The notes below the pieces were generated by a model that did no database searches, was not told the origin of the DNA, and saw nothing but the letters and a program-made list of their open reading frames with translations. A stretch of DNA of 64,000 nucleotides, from positions 1 to 64,000 of the forward strand of contig JAFVGZ010000030.1 of the NCBI GenBank assembly GCA_017478025.1. Reading direction: 5' to 3'. Below are positions 35,575 to 46,536 of the stretch, in pieces. Position 1 is the first letter of the stretch. Each line of letters begins with the position of its first letter. The DNA is from Prevotella sp. GTDB taxonomy: Bacteria > Bacteroidota > Bacteroidia > Bacteroidales > Bacteroidaceae. Both the position numbers and the translations under genes were made by a program.

Positions 35575-38500
35575 TCACTTCCCTACATAAACCTTCTTTC
35601 CTCCTATGATATAGAGGCCCGGTGCCACGTTATTCCTCCATGAACCGTCAAGCACATCTTCACCAATGGCGATGCATCTGCCCTGCACGTCATAGACCTT
35701 GTCGGCACTCACATCAACAGTCTGCGGCTTAGCCTTCATCTCCTCTTCTTCCTCCATATCCTCATCGAAATCGAAGATGAGAGGCACGAACTCCGCAGCC
35801 CCGCCCTTGGCACTACCGCTACCGCTTTCTCTATAGTAAATCTTGTTGTGCAGCACATAGCGGTTGTTTCTGTACCATAATGATTGCGAAGGACTATTTT
35901 CTTTGTTAGGATTAGCATTGATGTAGAATCCTAAACCGTTCTTCGCTTTTTCTGGTAACTCTGCTGTAACAGCACCTGTAGCTCTATCTATAGTTACGGG
36001 AGTCGTAAACGGAAGTCCCATCGTATATACATCGCGAGACGCATCTGCTTCAAGCATCTGCTCCAGATATTTTCCAGAGAAGATGTTATTTTCCAATGGA
36101 TTTTCTTCTGGTCCATTGCTTGGCAGAGCCAACTTCATGCTACCACTTTCGTCAGAAGTACGGATAATGACAGGAGTTCCTGCTGGCACGAACTTGCCTT
36201 CTTTATAAGTGCTGACTGCAGGCACAGGAACTGGGTTGACGCCCTCGTTGTACCACTTTTTACAGATGTAAGCATTATATGTTTTGGGGGATGCATCATT
36301 AGGCAATAACACATCAAATGGAGCATAGAAAGTAGCGTAGTAGTAATCATCACCACCTTTGTTTGTCTTAATCGTCAGCGGCATCTCACCAGCTCCTGCT
36401 GTGTTACCCTTCTGCACAGGCTGCATACACCACTTAGCATCGTCGGTCGGACTGTCGTGGTAATATTTCAAATCGTAAATATCTGCAGCTTTTTTCCATT
36501 CTGTCTCATCGGAAGATTCAGCTACGCCATCTAAAGTAGCATCCGTTTCAGATGATGCATCATAGCCTGAAGTAACTGTAAGTTTCTTGTATGTACCATC
36601 ATCTAACTTGAAGTAATATGTTCCTTTTGACGTAAGCTTTAAAGCTTTAGCATTCATATCAGTCTCATCTGTTGCCGTCCTTTGGAAGAAATTACTCTGG
36701 TCGAAGTTGAGGTATCTTCTTTGAGCAGGATCTTCACCATCGTGTATCAGCAAAACTGCCCCACCAATATCCATTAAAGTGAAAGTGATGGCATCTTCAG
36801 AATCCTCTGACATAACAGCCCTTTGCAACCTGTTGGTTCCTTTTCCATCTTTTTCATTATCTGTTCCTGTTGTGTCTCCATTCGGATTAGCAGCGACATA
36901 TAGTCCCTGTGTTTGCATAGTTGAACAAGGATTGCCATCTAAAGTCGTAGTACCATTGAAATAGAATATCGTTGATGGATCTTGTTCTGTAGGAGCAATA
37001 GGAATCGCGCCTCGAGTGGCAGCAGAAATTGTATAACCAGATTCCAAACTGCCTTCACCAGCAAACGTTGTACTTACTCCATACTTGCTATAGAAGTGCA
37101 TTGGGATACCACCACTAACCGCAGTCTTCTCAATTTCGTGCAGATAGCCGCTGGCATAGCGTACAGGGGCGATATCCGACACATCAGGTTGGTTGTGCAA
37201 ACGGTAGTAACCTGGCTCGTATTTCACGATATTATCATCATTATAGACAATTCCCTGAACTGTTCTCATTTCGTCATAGCTGGCGGTACCATTCTTTACC
37301 TTATCCAAGAGAGCCTTTCGAAACTTATATTCAGTTTCCTTCAAACCTCCCACATAACCTACACGCTCAACGTAAGGAGCCAACAGGGTTGCGTCCAAGC
37401 CAAAGGTCCACTCAGAATAGCTTGTACTGAGTTTTGCATAGTCGTCACTTGGGTCTTTCCTGATGTAGTACTGAGTTCCCGTATTATTGATGACAGGATG
37501 GATACGGAAGTAACCTGGATTATTAGAGCCCAACAGTTCATATACTTCATTACCTTCATTACCACTGTCTGGTACCGCCATCTTCAGATTCCGTCCGTCA
37601 GAAATATCATCAGTTGTCATCACATTCTCCACGCCTCCGCTATTCTTAATCATGTAGCGATTGTACATTCTGAATCCATAGACGTCACCGAGCGGAGTCC
37701 AAAGATAATCGTTGGTATAGCGTGTCTCACGTCCTTCCATCGACTGCAGTCCCCCTGCATTGGTATAGTGAGCCAAATATGGTGTCGCAACATCTTGTGT
37801 CTCGAAGGTGTACCACAGATTCTGGCCTACACTTGTAACGAAGCCCTCACCGGCATTGGTCTCCAAGCCAGTTTGGAATGCGTATGCCACATTCACCTTT
37901 ACAACACTGCCAATGAGTTCTGAATCAGACATCAATTTTGTAATTTCAAGACCTTTATATTTATTGTTCAGACTTTCGCTATCTTGCCATACATTCGTCC
38001 AGTCGTCATTAGTACAATCAACAACAGTATATGTTACAGGAGATACTGCCGTTACTTGAACTCTCTTATATAAATCTATAGTACCTATCTTATAGAAGTA
38101 ATCTCCCGTAGCAGTTTTAGCATTTGCGGATGTAATCATAGCGCTTCCGGTAGTCACTTCTTCTTTGGAAGTTCCTTCACTGTAGGTTGCTTCTGTAATT
38201 GCAGAAATCTCATAGGCCGCATCTTTTGCTCCATCATTAGCTTCTGCCACGTGTACCTTTCTATATATATACTGTTCCGTAATCTTATAGTAATAATTAC
38301 CCACAGCAGCAAGCGATGAAACATCTGAGTTCATTGCATCTTCACTGGCTACCGTTTTCTGATGGGGATCAGCAGTTCCGCCTGTCTGGATATCATCTAC
38401 ATAGAAGAAGAAGTTACAGTTTGGTCTGTTGAATACTGTTGGCACCTTCAATACATCACCGATGCTGACCTCACCTGCGTCATAGCAGTAGGTCTGACCC

Positions 38501-41500
38501 CAAATAGTTGTGCCCAACTGGTATCTGTCACCTGCAACACCCATAGTAGCATCAGTCAGATTACGTTGCGTAGTGCCTGGAATATCTTTTTTATCAGAAT
38601 CCTTCCATGTGTAACTTGTTCCATATGTAGTTTCATTTCCTTCACGATAAGGAATACTTACGTTATCACCTGTTGCGGCAATCACCAGATGATAAATCAA
38701 TTTATGCGTAGACAGACCGAAGATGATGAAATATTTAGGTGTAGCATCTGTTGTCAGTGTTTCGCCATAGTCTGTCAGTTTATTACCACTGGCATCACCT
38801 GTTACCTGCAATACTCCATATTCACAGTCGGCATGTCTGAGCAACATAAAGGTATTTGTTGGTGTTTCACTTAACGTTTCAGTACCATCAACATATCTTC
38901 CATTGCTTCCATTTCTAATTTCGATAGCGTATGGATCATTGCCATAGAACCTCCAAACATATTCTTTTGCGCCTTCAAGGGGTTTACTACCACCATCAGC
39001 AATCTGGTCATCAACCCCATCAGCATTGGTATCTATAGCCTTCATCATGTGGTCACCTTCCCATATGATGTTATAAGGCAATTTACCACTTATATTTAGG
39101 GCTGCAACTTTCGCATCATCTGCTTTCGTTCCTGAGGCATTACGCTTATTAGGCACCGCATACTCCGTATTATCTTCATTGTATGCGTTATAGCGCACAT
39201 ACACTTTATCATCGTAAAGACCATACAGGGTGAAGAGCTTAGTCAAATCGACAACGGTATAAGTATCATCGCTTGGGTCATCCGGTGTCGAATTGTTGTT
39301 TACGGTTGCACTACCATAATACAGATAGTCGGTCATATTCAGCAATGGTGACTGAATGTTATAAGGCAACGTCGGCGTAAAACCATATTCTGTAGCTTCC
39401 GCGTTTGTCTGCGTGCCGCTGATGGCCTGTTTCTTGGCGTTATTAATGACGTAATAAGTGTATTCATGTGTCACATCGTCATTTATGATAAGTTGGGCGC
39501 CTGCGGAGATTGTACCCGTCTTGATCTTGAAGTCCGCCTCTGTAACAGTAGTAGCAGGATAATCATCGTCCATACTTGCTCCATTAAGGAAGTCATAGGA
39601 ATACGTGCCCAAACCATTCACAGCAAGAGCATAGCCACCATCAGGATGAGACAACAGGGAGAAACAATCGTGGGTATTTACCTTGATAGGTATTCTCATC
39701 GGATTGGGTTCTCGCATGTCTTCACAGTAGTTAGCCTGACGATTAAACAACTGTATTGCATACGGGTCTGGAGACTCATGCAACTCAGATGATTGGTCTA
39801 TGGGCGCTACCAAGAACTTCCATTGCCACTTTCTGTTACCATCAGTAGTACCATCTACAGTCGGAGTAGGCTTACCTGTTCCTTGCAAGAGCGATACGCC
39901 CATGCCAGTTGTAGTGTTAATTGCATCGCTATCACCACACTTCACATCCTTACCTGCCAGATTGACGGTGAACCACTTGCCTTGCAGTATTCCGAGTTCG
40001 TCAGCACTTGAGTCGTAGCTATAGCGCACATAGACTTTATTGGTCATTCCTGTGAGATCTGCGTCAGCAAACGAACCAGTAATCTCTCTGTCTGAGATGT
40101 CATTACCTGCAGCAATGTCTGCAGACAAAGTCGCATTACTGCCACTCACAACTACTTTCTGATAGTTGTATAATGGACCAACTTTATAATAATAGTCCCC
40201 ATCGCTTGAGAGTGCCTTAGCTTTCTCGTCAAGGTCTTTCTCATCAGTTGCAGTTAGCGAAGAACCAGAAGTTGTGTAGTCTGATTCGGTACATATTCTG
40301 ATTGTATTTTTTCCATCTTCTCTTTTTACTTTCTTATAAGCATAGTGCGCTGAACCTAACTGATAGTAGTAAGTACCTTCGGTAAGACTCAAGATGGCAG
40401 TTTGCATTGTAGCTTCATCTGCTGCACTTCTCGGAGATGCTGACGCATTTTCCCAATCTGCCTGCTTACAGTCTGTCGTAGTATATGTAGCATTTGTCGT
40501 ACCCGAATGAGCTTTAGTCACTGTTACCTTCATGTATTCATAAGGTTCGCTTCCACCTATTCTGAAGTAATAGTCATCCAGTACAGTCAGTGCGTTTGCT
40601 GCAGTTGTCATATCACTCTCACTGGCAACGCTCTTCTTGAAGTAATCAGAAGTTGCCGCAGCATTGTAAGATTCCTTATTACTTGCAGAAGTCGTTGATG
40701 CAGCGTGGTCAAAATAGTACTTGAAGTCAGTAGCCAACGGACTCTTGAAGTGCTCGGTAATAGCCGGGAAGTATTCACCTGCTCTCTTATAGCGCAAAGC
40801 CTCCTGTCCATTGTTGTCTAAGATATGATATTCAATCACCTGCGGGCGTACAAAGAAAGTAGTTTGCGGACCCATAGAAGAATTGTTGTCAACACTTGCT
40901 TTAGCATGATCTTTAGGATTCTCTAATGTTGTATTATATGAACTTGCATCGGCATTTATACGCATGCTATGGTCGAAACGGGGCATCAGTTGCATATTGC
41001 CATTGGCATCAGATACCGCCATGAAAGTTTGGTTGGTCATCTTAATATTCGAGTGGTCATGACCTTCATCAACGATTTTACCACCTATTACTATGGGTTC
41101 ATCAGTATTTACATCTTTTCTGTCAACCCAGGTCTCCAAAGTAATATTTGTATTGCCATCCGTACCTGAATAATCGCCCACCATAACACCTCCGCTCAAT
41201 GCTGTAGTAGTCATGTGGGAGGTCAAATACTTACCTGTGTCAGCATTCTTCAGCTGAATGTTATAAGGGTCAAAACCAGTTTTTTCCTTATAGCCTTTCT
41301 TTGTCTCATATTCTGTCCATGGTTCTCCAGTGTTTCCTCCTTTCTCAGCCCACCTGATACCCATCTCCTTGTCGATATTCAGGTTAGGCTGAATATACCA
41401 TAAATGTAAATCATCTATTATGCCATCTCCATCCTTATCAGGAGCAAGATATCCCTGGTCTGGATAACCATTTTGGCTTGGTGAGAGTATCATGTCATAT

Positions 41501-44500
41501 ACATTACCCCCAGTTGGTTCGGTTGCTTCAGAAATAGGTTTACTAAGATAACTGGTTACCTTATCATCGTTTTCAACTTTTCTAAAGTATCGTCCATTCT
41601 GCAATATCAGGAACTTTGATGGAGTTCCAGACTCCGTATAGGTAGAGTCTTCCTCGTGCAGTTCCAGGTGATATTTATAACTGTTCTCGTATTCCTCTTT
41701 TACGGTATAGGTGACATACAGGTCCTGAACGGCTCCACCGCTGATGACACCAGATGCCGCACGAGGAGGCAGCACCGCCAGCGATGAGGAGGTATAGTGC
41801 TTCCCATTGTATTTTATCTGGTCTCGTTCTGCTCCATTCTGCATTCTGAGTGAATACTTATGGCAACCAGATGCCTTTGATGCATTGTTGTAGAACTTAT
41901 ATTCCTTCACCAACGGGCTGTCGTAAACCTTTAGTGCTGTCAGTTCGTCACCGTAAGGATATGTCGCCAACTTAGGCAGGGGCTTACGCATAATCTCCCA
42001 GCCGTGACGGTCGAGCAACACGAGTACAGGCGGAATGTCAGCACTCTCTATTTCGAAGGAGCCGTCGCCCATTTCGAAGGTCTGGAACCAGTGCTCCAGT
42101 TTCTCTACCACCTTCTTCTCGTGACCACCTGACTTATCGTTGTATCCGTTCCAACGTGTTGCATTGGCAATAGCATCGTAGCTGTGCCATGCTCCACTGC
42201 CTATGCCTAATTCCTGCAGTTTCGTATTCAACTCATCCCTTTTTTCTGCAGGAACTACCCATGTATCTTCATCATTATCGAACTTATCCGTTGATTTTGA
42301 TATTCCAAGCACATGCAACTTTACCATGTTATAGGTCTTCCAATACTGCTCGAAGGAAGTTACATCCTGACGCACATTCTCTTCTGCATCATCCGTATCC
42401 TCATCACCATTAAGGTCAACAGGCACAGGATTGGTGGTTCGCAACTTGTAGTTTCCTATGGTACCAAGTATCATGTATTCGGTCGGATCAGTTGATGCAA
42501 TACCTGGCAAAGCTCCACCTGTGACTACACGTTGTTTTTTTGCGTCTGCTCCTGTATCTTGATTGAAGTGCACAGCGTATGTCTGCAGATAAGTGGGGTG
42601 CTGAACACCATCATACGTTATATTACTCTTAGAGTGTATCGTGACATGGTATGGGTCATCGTTATCGCTGTCGAAGTACCATATCCAGCGCGGACGGGCG
42701 CTGGAGCCACCATTCATCTGCTCCGCGTTCAAATCCTCTCCATAGATGTTGAGGTTACCGTCACCGTTGGTATATGGATACATCGCTTTGATTGGATCAC
42801 TTGTCAACTTGTCACTACCATCCTCCAACTTGTAGCTGCTACCGTTCTTAAACCTCAGCATATAGGGACTGTTGTCATCGTTGAACTTCACGAGGTTGTT
42901 CACAGTATATGTGACATATACCTCAAAAGGTCCATTTTCCGGATTAATCTCTGTGATGTTGCCTGTATGCAATCCATCATCTACATCATCTTTTGCCAAT
43001 GCTTCTGTCGGAAAATAATAATAAGTATCTACCAGTGGACTGACAAATTCAGCGGGCAATGCAAGACGTGGGTTGTTTGATGAAACTTGTAGTAAATCAA
43101 CTTTAGCCTTGTCTATCAAATGATAAGTAATGGCTTTTTTGCCAGACAACTCAAAGCGTAAAGTGGGGTCTCCATGTGCATAGCCAGCGGTATTAACACT
43201 ATATACCTTTGTTTCAGCATTTTCTGTCGAAGGGCGACCTATGTGATAGTAATCTGTAGTACCAGTTGCAGCCAAGACCTCATAAACACCGATGGTGATG
43301 CTATTACTCAGCATGGCTACAAAACGTGAAGCGGCCTCTCTGTCGTTGACAAATGTCAAAGCCTTGTCATTATCCCAAGTGCCACCATCTACCTGAACAA
43401 ACATTCCATTATCGACTTGTTCTGTAGTGTTAGTACCGTCGCCTTTGGTATCATAGACATTGATTGTTATTCGCGGCTCTGTATGCCCAAAACTCGCTCC
43501 AACGTTATCTATACGCATAGCATAAGGGTCGCGGCCTCTCAGGTGCCAGAGGTACTGATCTTTTGCAAGATCATCTGTCGTAGCACTTACATTACTCATA
43601 ATTTTTCCGGATGAACTATCCCAATAAATGTACTCGCCGTTCAGCTTGACATTAAACTGTTGACTATAAATCAACTTAATACCCTTGCTCGTCAGAGTCG
43701 ATGTAGTATATGCCACAAAGATGTCTGCGTTATTCGTAGCAGGAGTTTGTGTGAGAGGTGTCTGTTCATAAGACGAATAGGTAGATGTACCGGAATCATA
43801 ATTATAATGCCAGTCTCTACGGTCTCTATATCCATCTCCATTTATGTCCGTATAACTGTCATAGAAAGTAATCTCCTCGTCTGCCAGGAACGGGCTGCGA
43901 ATTACCTCAGGAATGCTGGTATAACCCGTAAGATTCGAGAAGATAGTCTGAGTGGCAGTTGCTTTTATAGCAATATTACCCGCCAAGTCAACGACATTAT
44001 AAGTGTAAGTGAATTCCGGCAGTTCCATCACCTTGATGCGGGTAGGATCTGCATCACCAAGGGCTACATTGTGGCCAGCAGATGTAGCATCCCACTTCCA
44101 ATAACTGGATGTAGTGCAAAGATTACTTCCATATTGTTGCAGCACAAAACTGCCGTCTGTTTCATCTACAGGTATTTCCCAACTGTAGGCATTAGCCAAC
44201 TGATTGATAGTAATTACAGTAGGTGTTCCTGAAGGAGTCGTGCCGTCACTTTCGTACTCCTGCACGGTAATAGTCATTGTCTTTGCTGTACCGTCATTGG
44301 CATTTAGGGTAACAGTTATGGTTTCTATTGTACCTATTTCGTCTGTAGCTGTATCAAGCGTTGGAGTAGTTGATTCAACTTGAGCTGTGCCATCGGTGCC
44401 TCCTTTTGTGACTTTTATCTTTTTCTCACCATTTAATCCACTGATAGTGAATGTCAGAGTCTTTTGCCCCGAAGCAAGGTTTTCTGTATCAAATGTATAG

Positions 44501-46251
44501 CTTGTGCCATACGTAAAATTAGAAGTATTATTGGGGGTATAGGCAGACCCTGCTATACCTAAGGTGTAAGAACCTCCGACATAGCGATTCCTTTCTGCCG
44601 TTTCTGCCGTTTCTGTTGCGTTGCGGTAAAGCACTCTCAGCTCGTAAGGGTCACCAACAAAGGCGAACTCACTCAGTTTATTATATTCAGCATTGCCGCC
44701 ATTGTTCTTGAAGGCGGAACTTCCGTCCCATTTTAACTTCTTTCCGCTACTTTGGTCGCTTTCTGCATCTGTCAATTCATACCAAGTAGCTGTGGTGTAT
44801 GATTCCGCAGGCTTTATGGTTTTGAATGGTAAAGTGATAGACACTTCATAGCCTACATAGATAGTATTCCCTTCTGCCTCAGAATATTTGGTGATTTCCT
44901 CCGTGAGAGCAGCATCCTTATAGAACTTACCAGTATAGTTGATGTATTTTCTGTCTAACGCAGAAGGTATGTCCTCAACTTTTATCTCATCATGCTCTAT
45001 GGTGTATCTACTACGTTTGATAGAAGACGTAACATTGCTACCAAACGGAGTAACAACCTTGAAATAGACATCCTCAGGTTCATACATCTCATCGTCAGTA
45101 GCATAATTATTTGCGGCAGTTTCAACAGGCATGGCCACAAACTTAACTACTGCATAGTTGTTTTGAAGGAAGAAATATTGTTGATTGTTTGCAGGAACTT
45201 CAATATCTCCGTTACTTTTAACGTTTTTACTTGCCATGAAGACATACTTGTTATTTTTGTCTTTCGCGTTCAGCAAGGCAAACGAGTTCCAAACAGGAAC
45301 AGCGAGATTACGGAAGTAATCTTCCTTGGCCTCAAAGCCAACAGGCCACTTAGGATCAGAGGTGTTTGTGTATATTACATTATATTTTTTGTCGTCGTCA
45401 CTAGCTATAAGCATCTCGTCGGTTGATTTTGAAAAAATACGAGCTTCCTTATAATACTTGTTTACTTGCCCAATATCATTGGCATATTTTTCTATGTAAT
45501 GTGTGTCCTTATTGTAAGCAGTACGTATGGTAATATTGTATGGGTCATTTCCCTCATATTTAAAGAGAAAATGAAATTGAGAAGCTACATCTTCTCTCTT
45601 GTTTTTGTTATTTGTGGCATCATTCCAATATGTCTTATCCTTAAGATTTTGAACATTGGAAACATTTACATAGACAAAGTCTTCGCTGACGAGTTGTTCT
45701 GCTGAAACATGATCTTTTGGAACGACAGCTACACGGTTGTTACGACCTCGGTTAAACGCGAGGAAGCCATCGCCCATTGAGATGTTATAAGTCATACCTC
45801 CATTGAGGTCAATTGGACTGGTAGCATTATCGTAAGAGTAGGTAACATAGATGTCGCAGTCCTCGGATATAGAAGATCCTGACGTCAAAGGCGTGGCTCC
45901 ATCATTAATTGTATAGGTGTAATACTTGGTACCGTGGTTTTTATAAATAGCCTGTGCAGAACCGCTTTTGGTAATATCCTTTTTTGCATAGTATGTGTAA
46001 TCAGTAGCCAATGGACTTTTGAACTGATCAGGCAATTCTACTGCATAACCATTCGTCACAAAAACTCTGATGGCCTCCGTACGTATATCAGATACATTGG
46101 GAGTAGTTCCATCATCCTGATACGTTGTAAACGGCAACGTCAGCACATGGTATGTTACTTTATGTGCCCACGCCTTATTCGCCGCGCCGCAGAGGAGCAG
46201 CAGGGTCAGGAGAAAAGTGTATATTCGGGTATGTTTGAACAATATCTTCAT
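35575..46251 (-). CDS. Giant exported repeat protein (about 3560 aa) of locus B
   Basis: The chosen start is ATG 46251 (MKILFKHTRIY), which gives a normal signal peptide ending NKAWA; an ORF start at 46287 would add 12 residues. At least seven large modules carry a DPY core followed by a beta strand (GNDPYNITI, GRDPYAMRI, DDPYHVTI, FDPYNIQL, PDPYAIQL, GNDPYAIEI). Six shorter units share the pattern Met-x6-Ala...Gly-x-Tyr-Tyr-x-Lys-Ile-Gly...Tyr-x-Lys-Val, encoded near 40523, 40320, 40149, 38270, 38053 and 36580. The C terminus has VYDVQGRCI and APGLYIIGGKKVYVG, a sorting-like tail. It is last in locus B and probably a fibrous adhesin. No enzyme motif was seen. Confidence 0.85.
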   Translation of the reverse strand: MKILFKHTRIYTFLLTLLLLCGAANKAWAHKVTYHVLTLPFTTYQDDGTTPNVSDIRTEAIRVFVTNGYAVELPDQFKSPLATDYTYYAKKDITKSGSAQAIYKNHGTKYYTYTINDGATPLTSGSSISEDCDIYVTYSYDNATSPIDLNGGMTYNISMGDGFLAFNRGRNNRVAVVPKDHVSAEQLVSEDFVYVNVSNVQNLKDKTYWNDATNNKNKREDVASQFHFLFKYEGNDPYNITIRTAYNKDTHYIEKYANDIGQVNKYYKEARIFSKSTDEMLIASDDDKKYNVIYTNTSDPKWPVGFEAKEDYFRNLAVPVWNSFALLNAKDKNNKYVFMASKNVKSNGDIEVPANNQQYFFLQNNYAVVKFVAMPVETAANNYATDDEMYEPEDVYFKVVTPFGSNVTSSIKRSRYTIEHDEIKVEDIPSALDRKYINYTGKFYKDAALTEEITKYSEAEGNTIYVGYEVSITLPFKTIKPAESYTTATWYELTDAESDQSSGKKLKWDGSSAFKNNGGNAEYNKLSEFAFVGDPYELRVLYRNATETAETAERNRYVGGSYTLGIAGSAYTPNNTSNFTYGTSYTFDTENLASGQKTLTFTISGLNGEKKIKVTKGGTDGTAQVESTTPTLDTATDEIGTIETITVTLNANDGTAKTMTITVQEYESDGTTPSGTPTVITINQLANAYSWEIPVDETDGSFVLQQYGSNLCTTSSYWKWDATSAGHNVALGDADPTRIKVMELPEFTYTYNVVDLAGNIAIKATATQTIFSNLTGYTSIPEVIRSPFLADEEITFYDSYTDINGDGYRDRRDWHYNYDSGTSTYSSYEQTPLTQTPATNNADIFVAYTTSTLTSKGIKLIYSQQFNVKLNGEYIYWDSSSGKIMSNVSATTDDLAKDQYLWHLRGRDPYAMRIDNVGASFGHTEPRITINVYDTKGDGTNTTEQVDNGMFVQVDGGTWDNDKALTFVNDREAASRFVAMLSNSITIGVYEVLAATGTTDYYHIGRPSTENAETKVYSVNTAGYAHGDPTLRFELSGKKAITYHLIDKAKVDLLQVSSNNPRLALPAEFVSPLVDTYYYFPTEALAKDDVDDGLHTGNITEINPENGPFEVYVTYTVNNLVKFNDDNSPYMLRFKNGSSYKLEDGSDKLTSDPIKAMYPYTNGDGNLNIYGEDLNAEQMNGGSSARPRWIWYFDSDNDDPYHVTIHSKSNITYDGVQHPTYLQTYAVHFNQDTGADAKKQRVVTGGALPGIASTDPTEYMILGTIGNYKLRTTNPVPVDLNGDEDTDDAEENVRQDVTSFEQYWKTYNMVKLHVLGISKSTDKFDNDEDTWVVPAEKRDELNTKLQELGIGSGAWHSYDAIANATRWNGYNDKSGGHEKKVVEKLEHWFQTFEMGDGSFEIESADIPPVLVLLDRHGWEIMRKPLPKLATYPYGDELTALKVYDSPLVKEYKFYNNASKASGCHKYSLRMQNGAERDQIKYNGKHYTSSSLAVLPPRAASGVISGGAVQDLYVTYTVKEEYENSYKYHLELHEEDSTYTESGTPSKFLILQNGRYFRKVENDDKVTSYLSKPISEATEPTGGNVYDMILSPSQNGYPDQGYLAPDKDGDGIIDDLHLWYIQPNLNIDKEMGIRWAEKGGNTGEPWTEYETKKGYKEKTGFDPYNIQLKNADTGKYLTSHMTTTALSGGVMVGDYSGTDGNTNITLETWVDRKDVNTDEPIVIGGKIVDEGHDHSNIKMTNQTFMAVSDANGNMQLMPRFDHSMRINADASSYNTTLENPKDHAKASVDNNSSMGPQTTFFVRPQVIEYHILDNNGQEALRYKRAGEYFPAITEHFKSPLATDFKYYFDHAASTTSASNKESYNAAATSDYFKKSVASESDMTTAANALTVLDDYYFRIGGSEPYEYMKVTVTKAHSGTTNATYTTTDCKQADWENASASPRSAADEATMQTAILSLTEGTYYYQLGSAHYAYKKVKREDGKNTIRICTESDYTTSGSSLTATDEKDLDEKAKALSSDGDYYYKVGPLYNYQKVVVSGSNATLSADIAAGNDISDREITGSFADADLTGMTNKVYVRYSYDSSADELGILQGKWFTVNLAGKDVKCGDSDAINTTTGMGVSLLQGTGKPTPTVDGTTDGNRKWQWKFLVAPIDQSSELHESPDPYAIQLFNRQANYCEDMREPNPMRIPIKVNTHDCFSLLSHPDGGYALAVNGLGTYSYDFLNGASMDDDYPATTVTEADFKIKTGTISAGAQLIINDDVTHEYTYYVINNAKKQAISGTQTNAEATEYGFTPTLPYNIQSPLLNMTDYLYYGSATVNNNSTPDDPSDDTYTVVDLTKLFTLYGLYDDKVYVRYNAYNEDNTEYAVPNKRNASGTKADDAKVAALNISGKLPYNIIWEGDHMMKAIDTNADGVDDQIADGGSKPLEGAKEYVWRFYGNDPYAIEIRNGSNGRYVDGTETLSETPTNTFMLLRHADCEYGVLQVTGDASGNKLTDYGETLTTDATPKYFIIFGLSTHKLIYHLVIAATGDNVSIPYREGNETTYGTSYTWKDSDKKDIPGTTQRNLTDATMGVAGDRYQLGTTIWGQTYCYDAGEVSIGDVLKVPTVFNRPNCNFFFYVDDIQTGGTADPHQKTVASEDAMNSDVSSLAAVGNYYYKITEQYIYRKVHVAEANDGAKDAAYEISAITEATYSEGTSKEEVTTGSAMITSANAKTATGDYFYKIGTIDLYKRVQVTAVSPVTYTVVDCTNDDWTNVWQDSESLNNKYKGLEITKLMSDSELIGSVVKVNVAYAFQTGLETNAGEGFVTSVGQNLWYTFETQDVATPYLAHYTNAGGLQSMEGRETRYTNDYLWTPLGDVYGFRMYNRYMIKNSGGVENVMTTDDISDGRNLKMAVPDSGNEGNEVYELLGSNNPGYFRIHPVINNTGTQYYIRKDPSDDYAKLSTSYSEWTFGLDATLLAPYVERVGYVGGLKETEYKFRKALLDKVKNGTASYDEMRTVQGIVYNDDNIVKYEPGYYRLHNQPDVSDIAPVRYASGYLHEIEKTAVSGGIPMHFYSKYGVSTTFAGEGSLESGYTISAATRGAIPIAPTEQDPSTIFYFNGTTTLDGNPCSTMQTQGLYVAANPNGDTTGTDNEKDGKGTNRLQRAVMSEDSEDAITFTLMDIGGAVLLIHDGEDPAQRRYLNFDQSNFFQRTATDETDMNAKALKLTSKGTYYFKLDDGTYKKLTVTSGYDASSETDATLDGVAESSDETEWKKAADIYDLKYYHDSPTDDAKWCMQPVQKGNTAGAGEMPLTIKTNKGGDDYYYATFYAPFDVLLPNDASPKTYNAYICKKWYNEGVNPVPVPAVSTYKEGKFVPAGTPVIIRTSDESGSMKLALPSNGPEENPLENNIFSGKYLEQMLEADASRDVYTMGLPFTTPVTIDRATGAVTAELPEKAKNGLGFYINANPNKENSPSQSLWYRNNRYVLHNKIYYRESGSGSAKGGAAEFVPLIFDFDEDMEEEEEMKAKPQTVDVSADKVYDVQGRCIAIGEDVLDGSWRNNVAPGLYIIGGKKVYVGK

Positions 46252-46344
46252 GATGCTATTGATTTCCTGTATCATCTTGATTTCCATTCGGATATATTTC
46301 GTTCGTCTGTACTGAATGCTATTCCTATCTTTGTGACGGGACGT

Positions 46345-46480
46345 CCGTCGAGGGGTGGCGCCTTTTTCTCTTTCGACATGTCGTTATGTCGTTATGTCAG
46401 TATGGCGAGGGGTGGCGCCGATTCCTCTTTCGACATGTCGTTATGTCGTTATGTCGATATGGCGAGGGGTGGCGCCGATT
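46345..46480. repeat. 57-bp tandem tgtcg/ggcgcc array
   Basis: ggtggcgcc recurs at 46354, 46411 and 46468, exactly 57 bp apart; each unit holds the palindrome cgacatgtcg and two or three ttatgtcg words. It lies between a fimbrillin gene and the giant gene and is followed at 46501-46530 by gtaaattgta words. Confidence 0.88.
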
Positions 46481-46536
46481 CTTCCCTCTTCCCTCATCAA
46501 ATTGTACATTGTAAATTGTAAATTGTACATCTTCCC

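Noticed and set aside
36982..37923. A 313-codon plus-strand ORF inside the giant gene of locus B
   Set aside because: It is antisense to a continuous 3560-codon reading frame and has the cysteine- and isoleucine-rich composition typical of shadows. Several similar ones along both giant genes were left out for the same reason.
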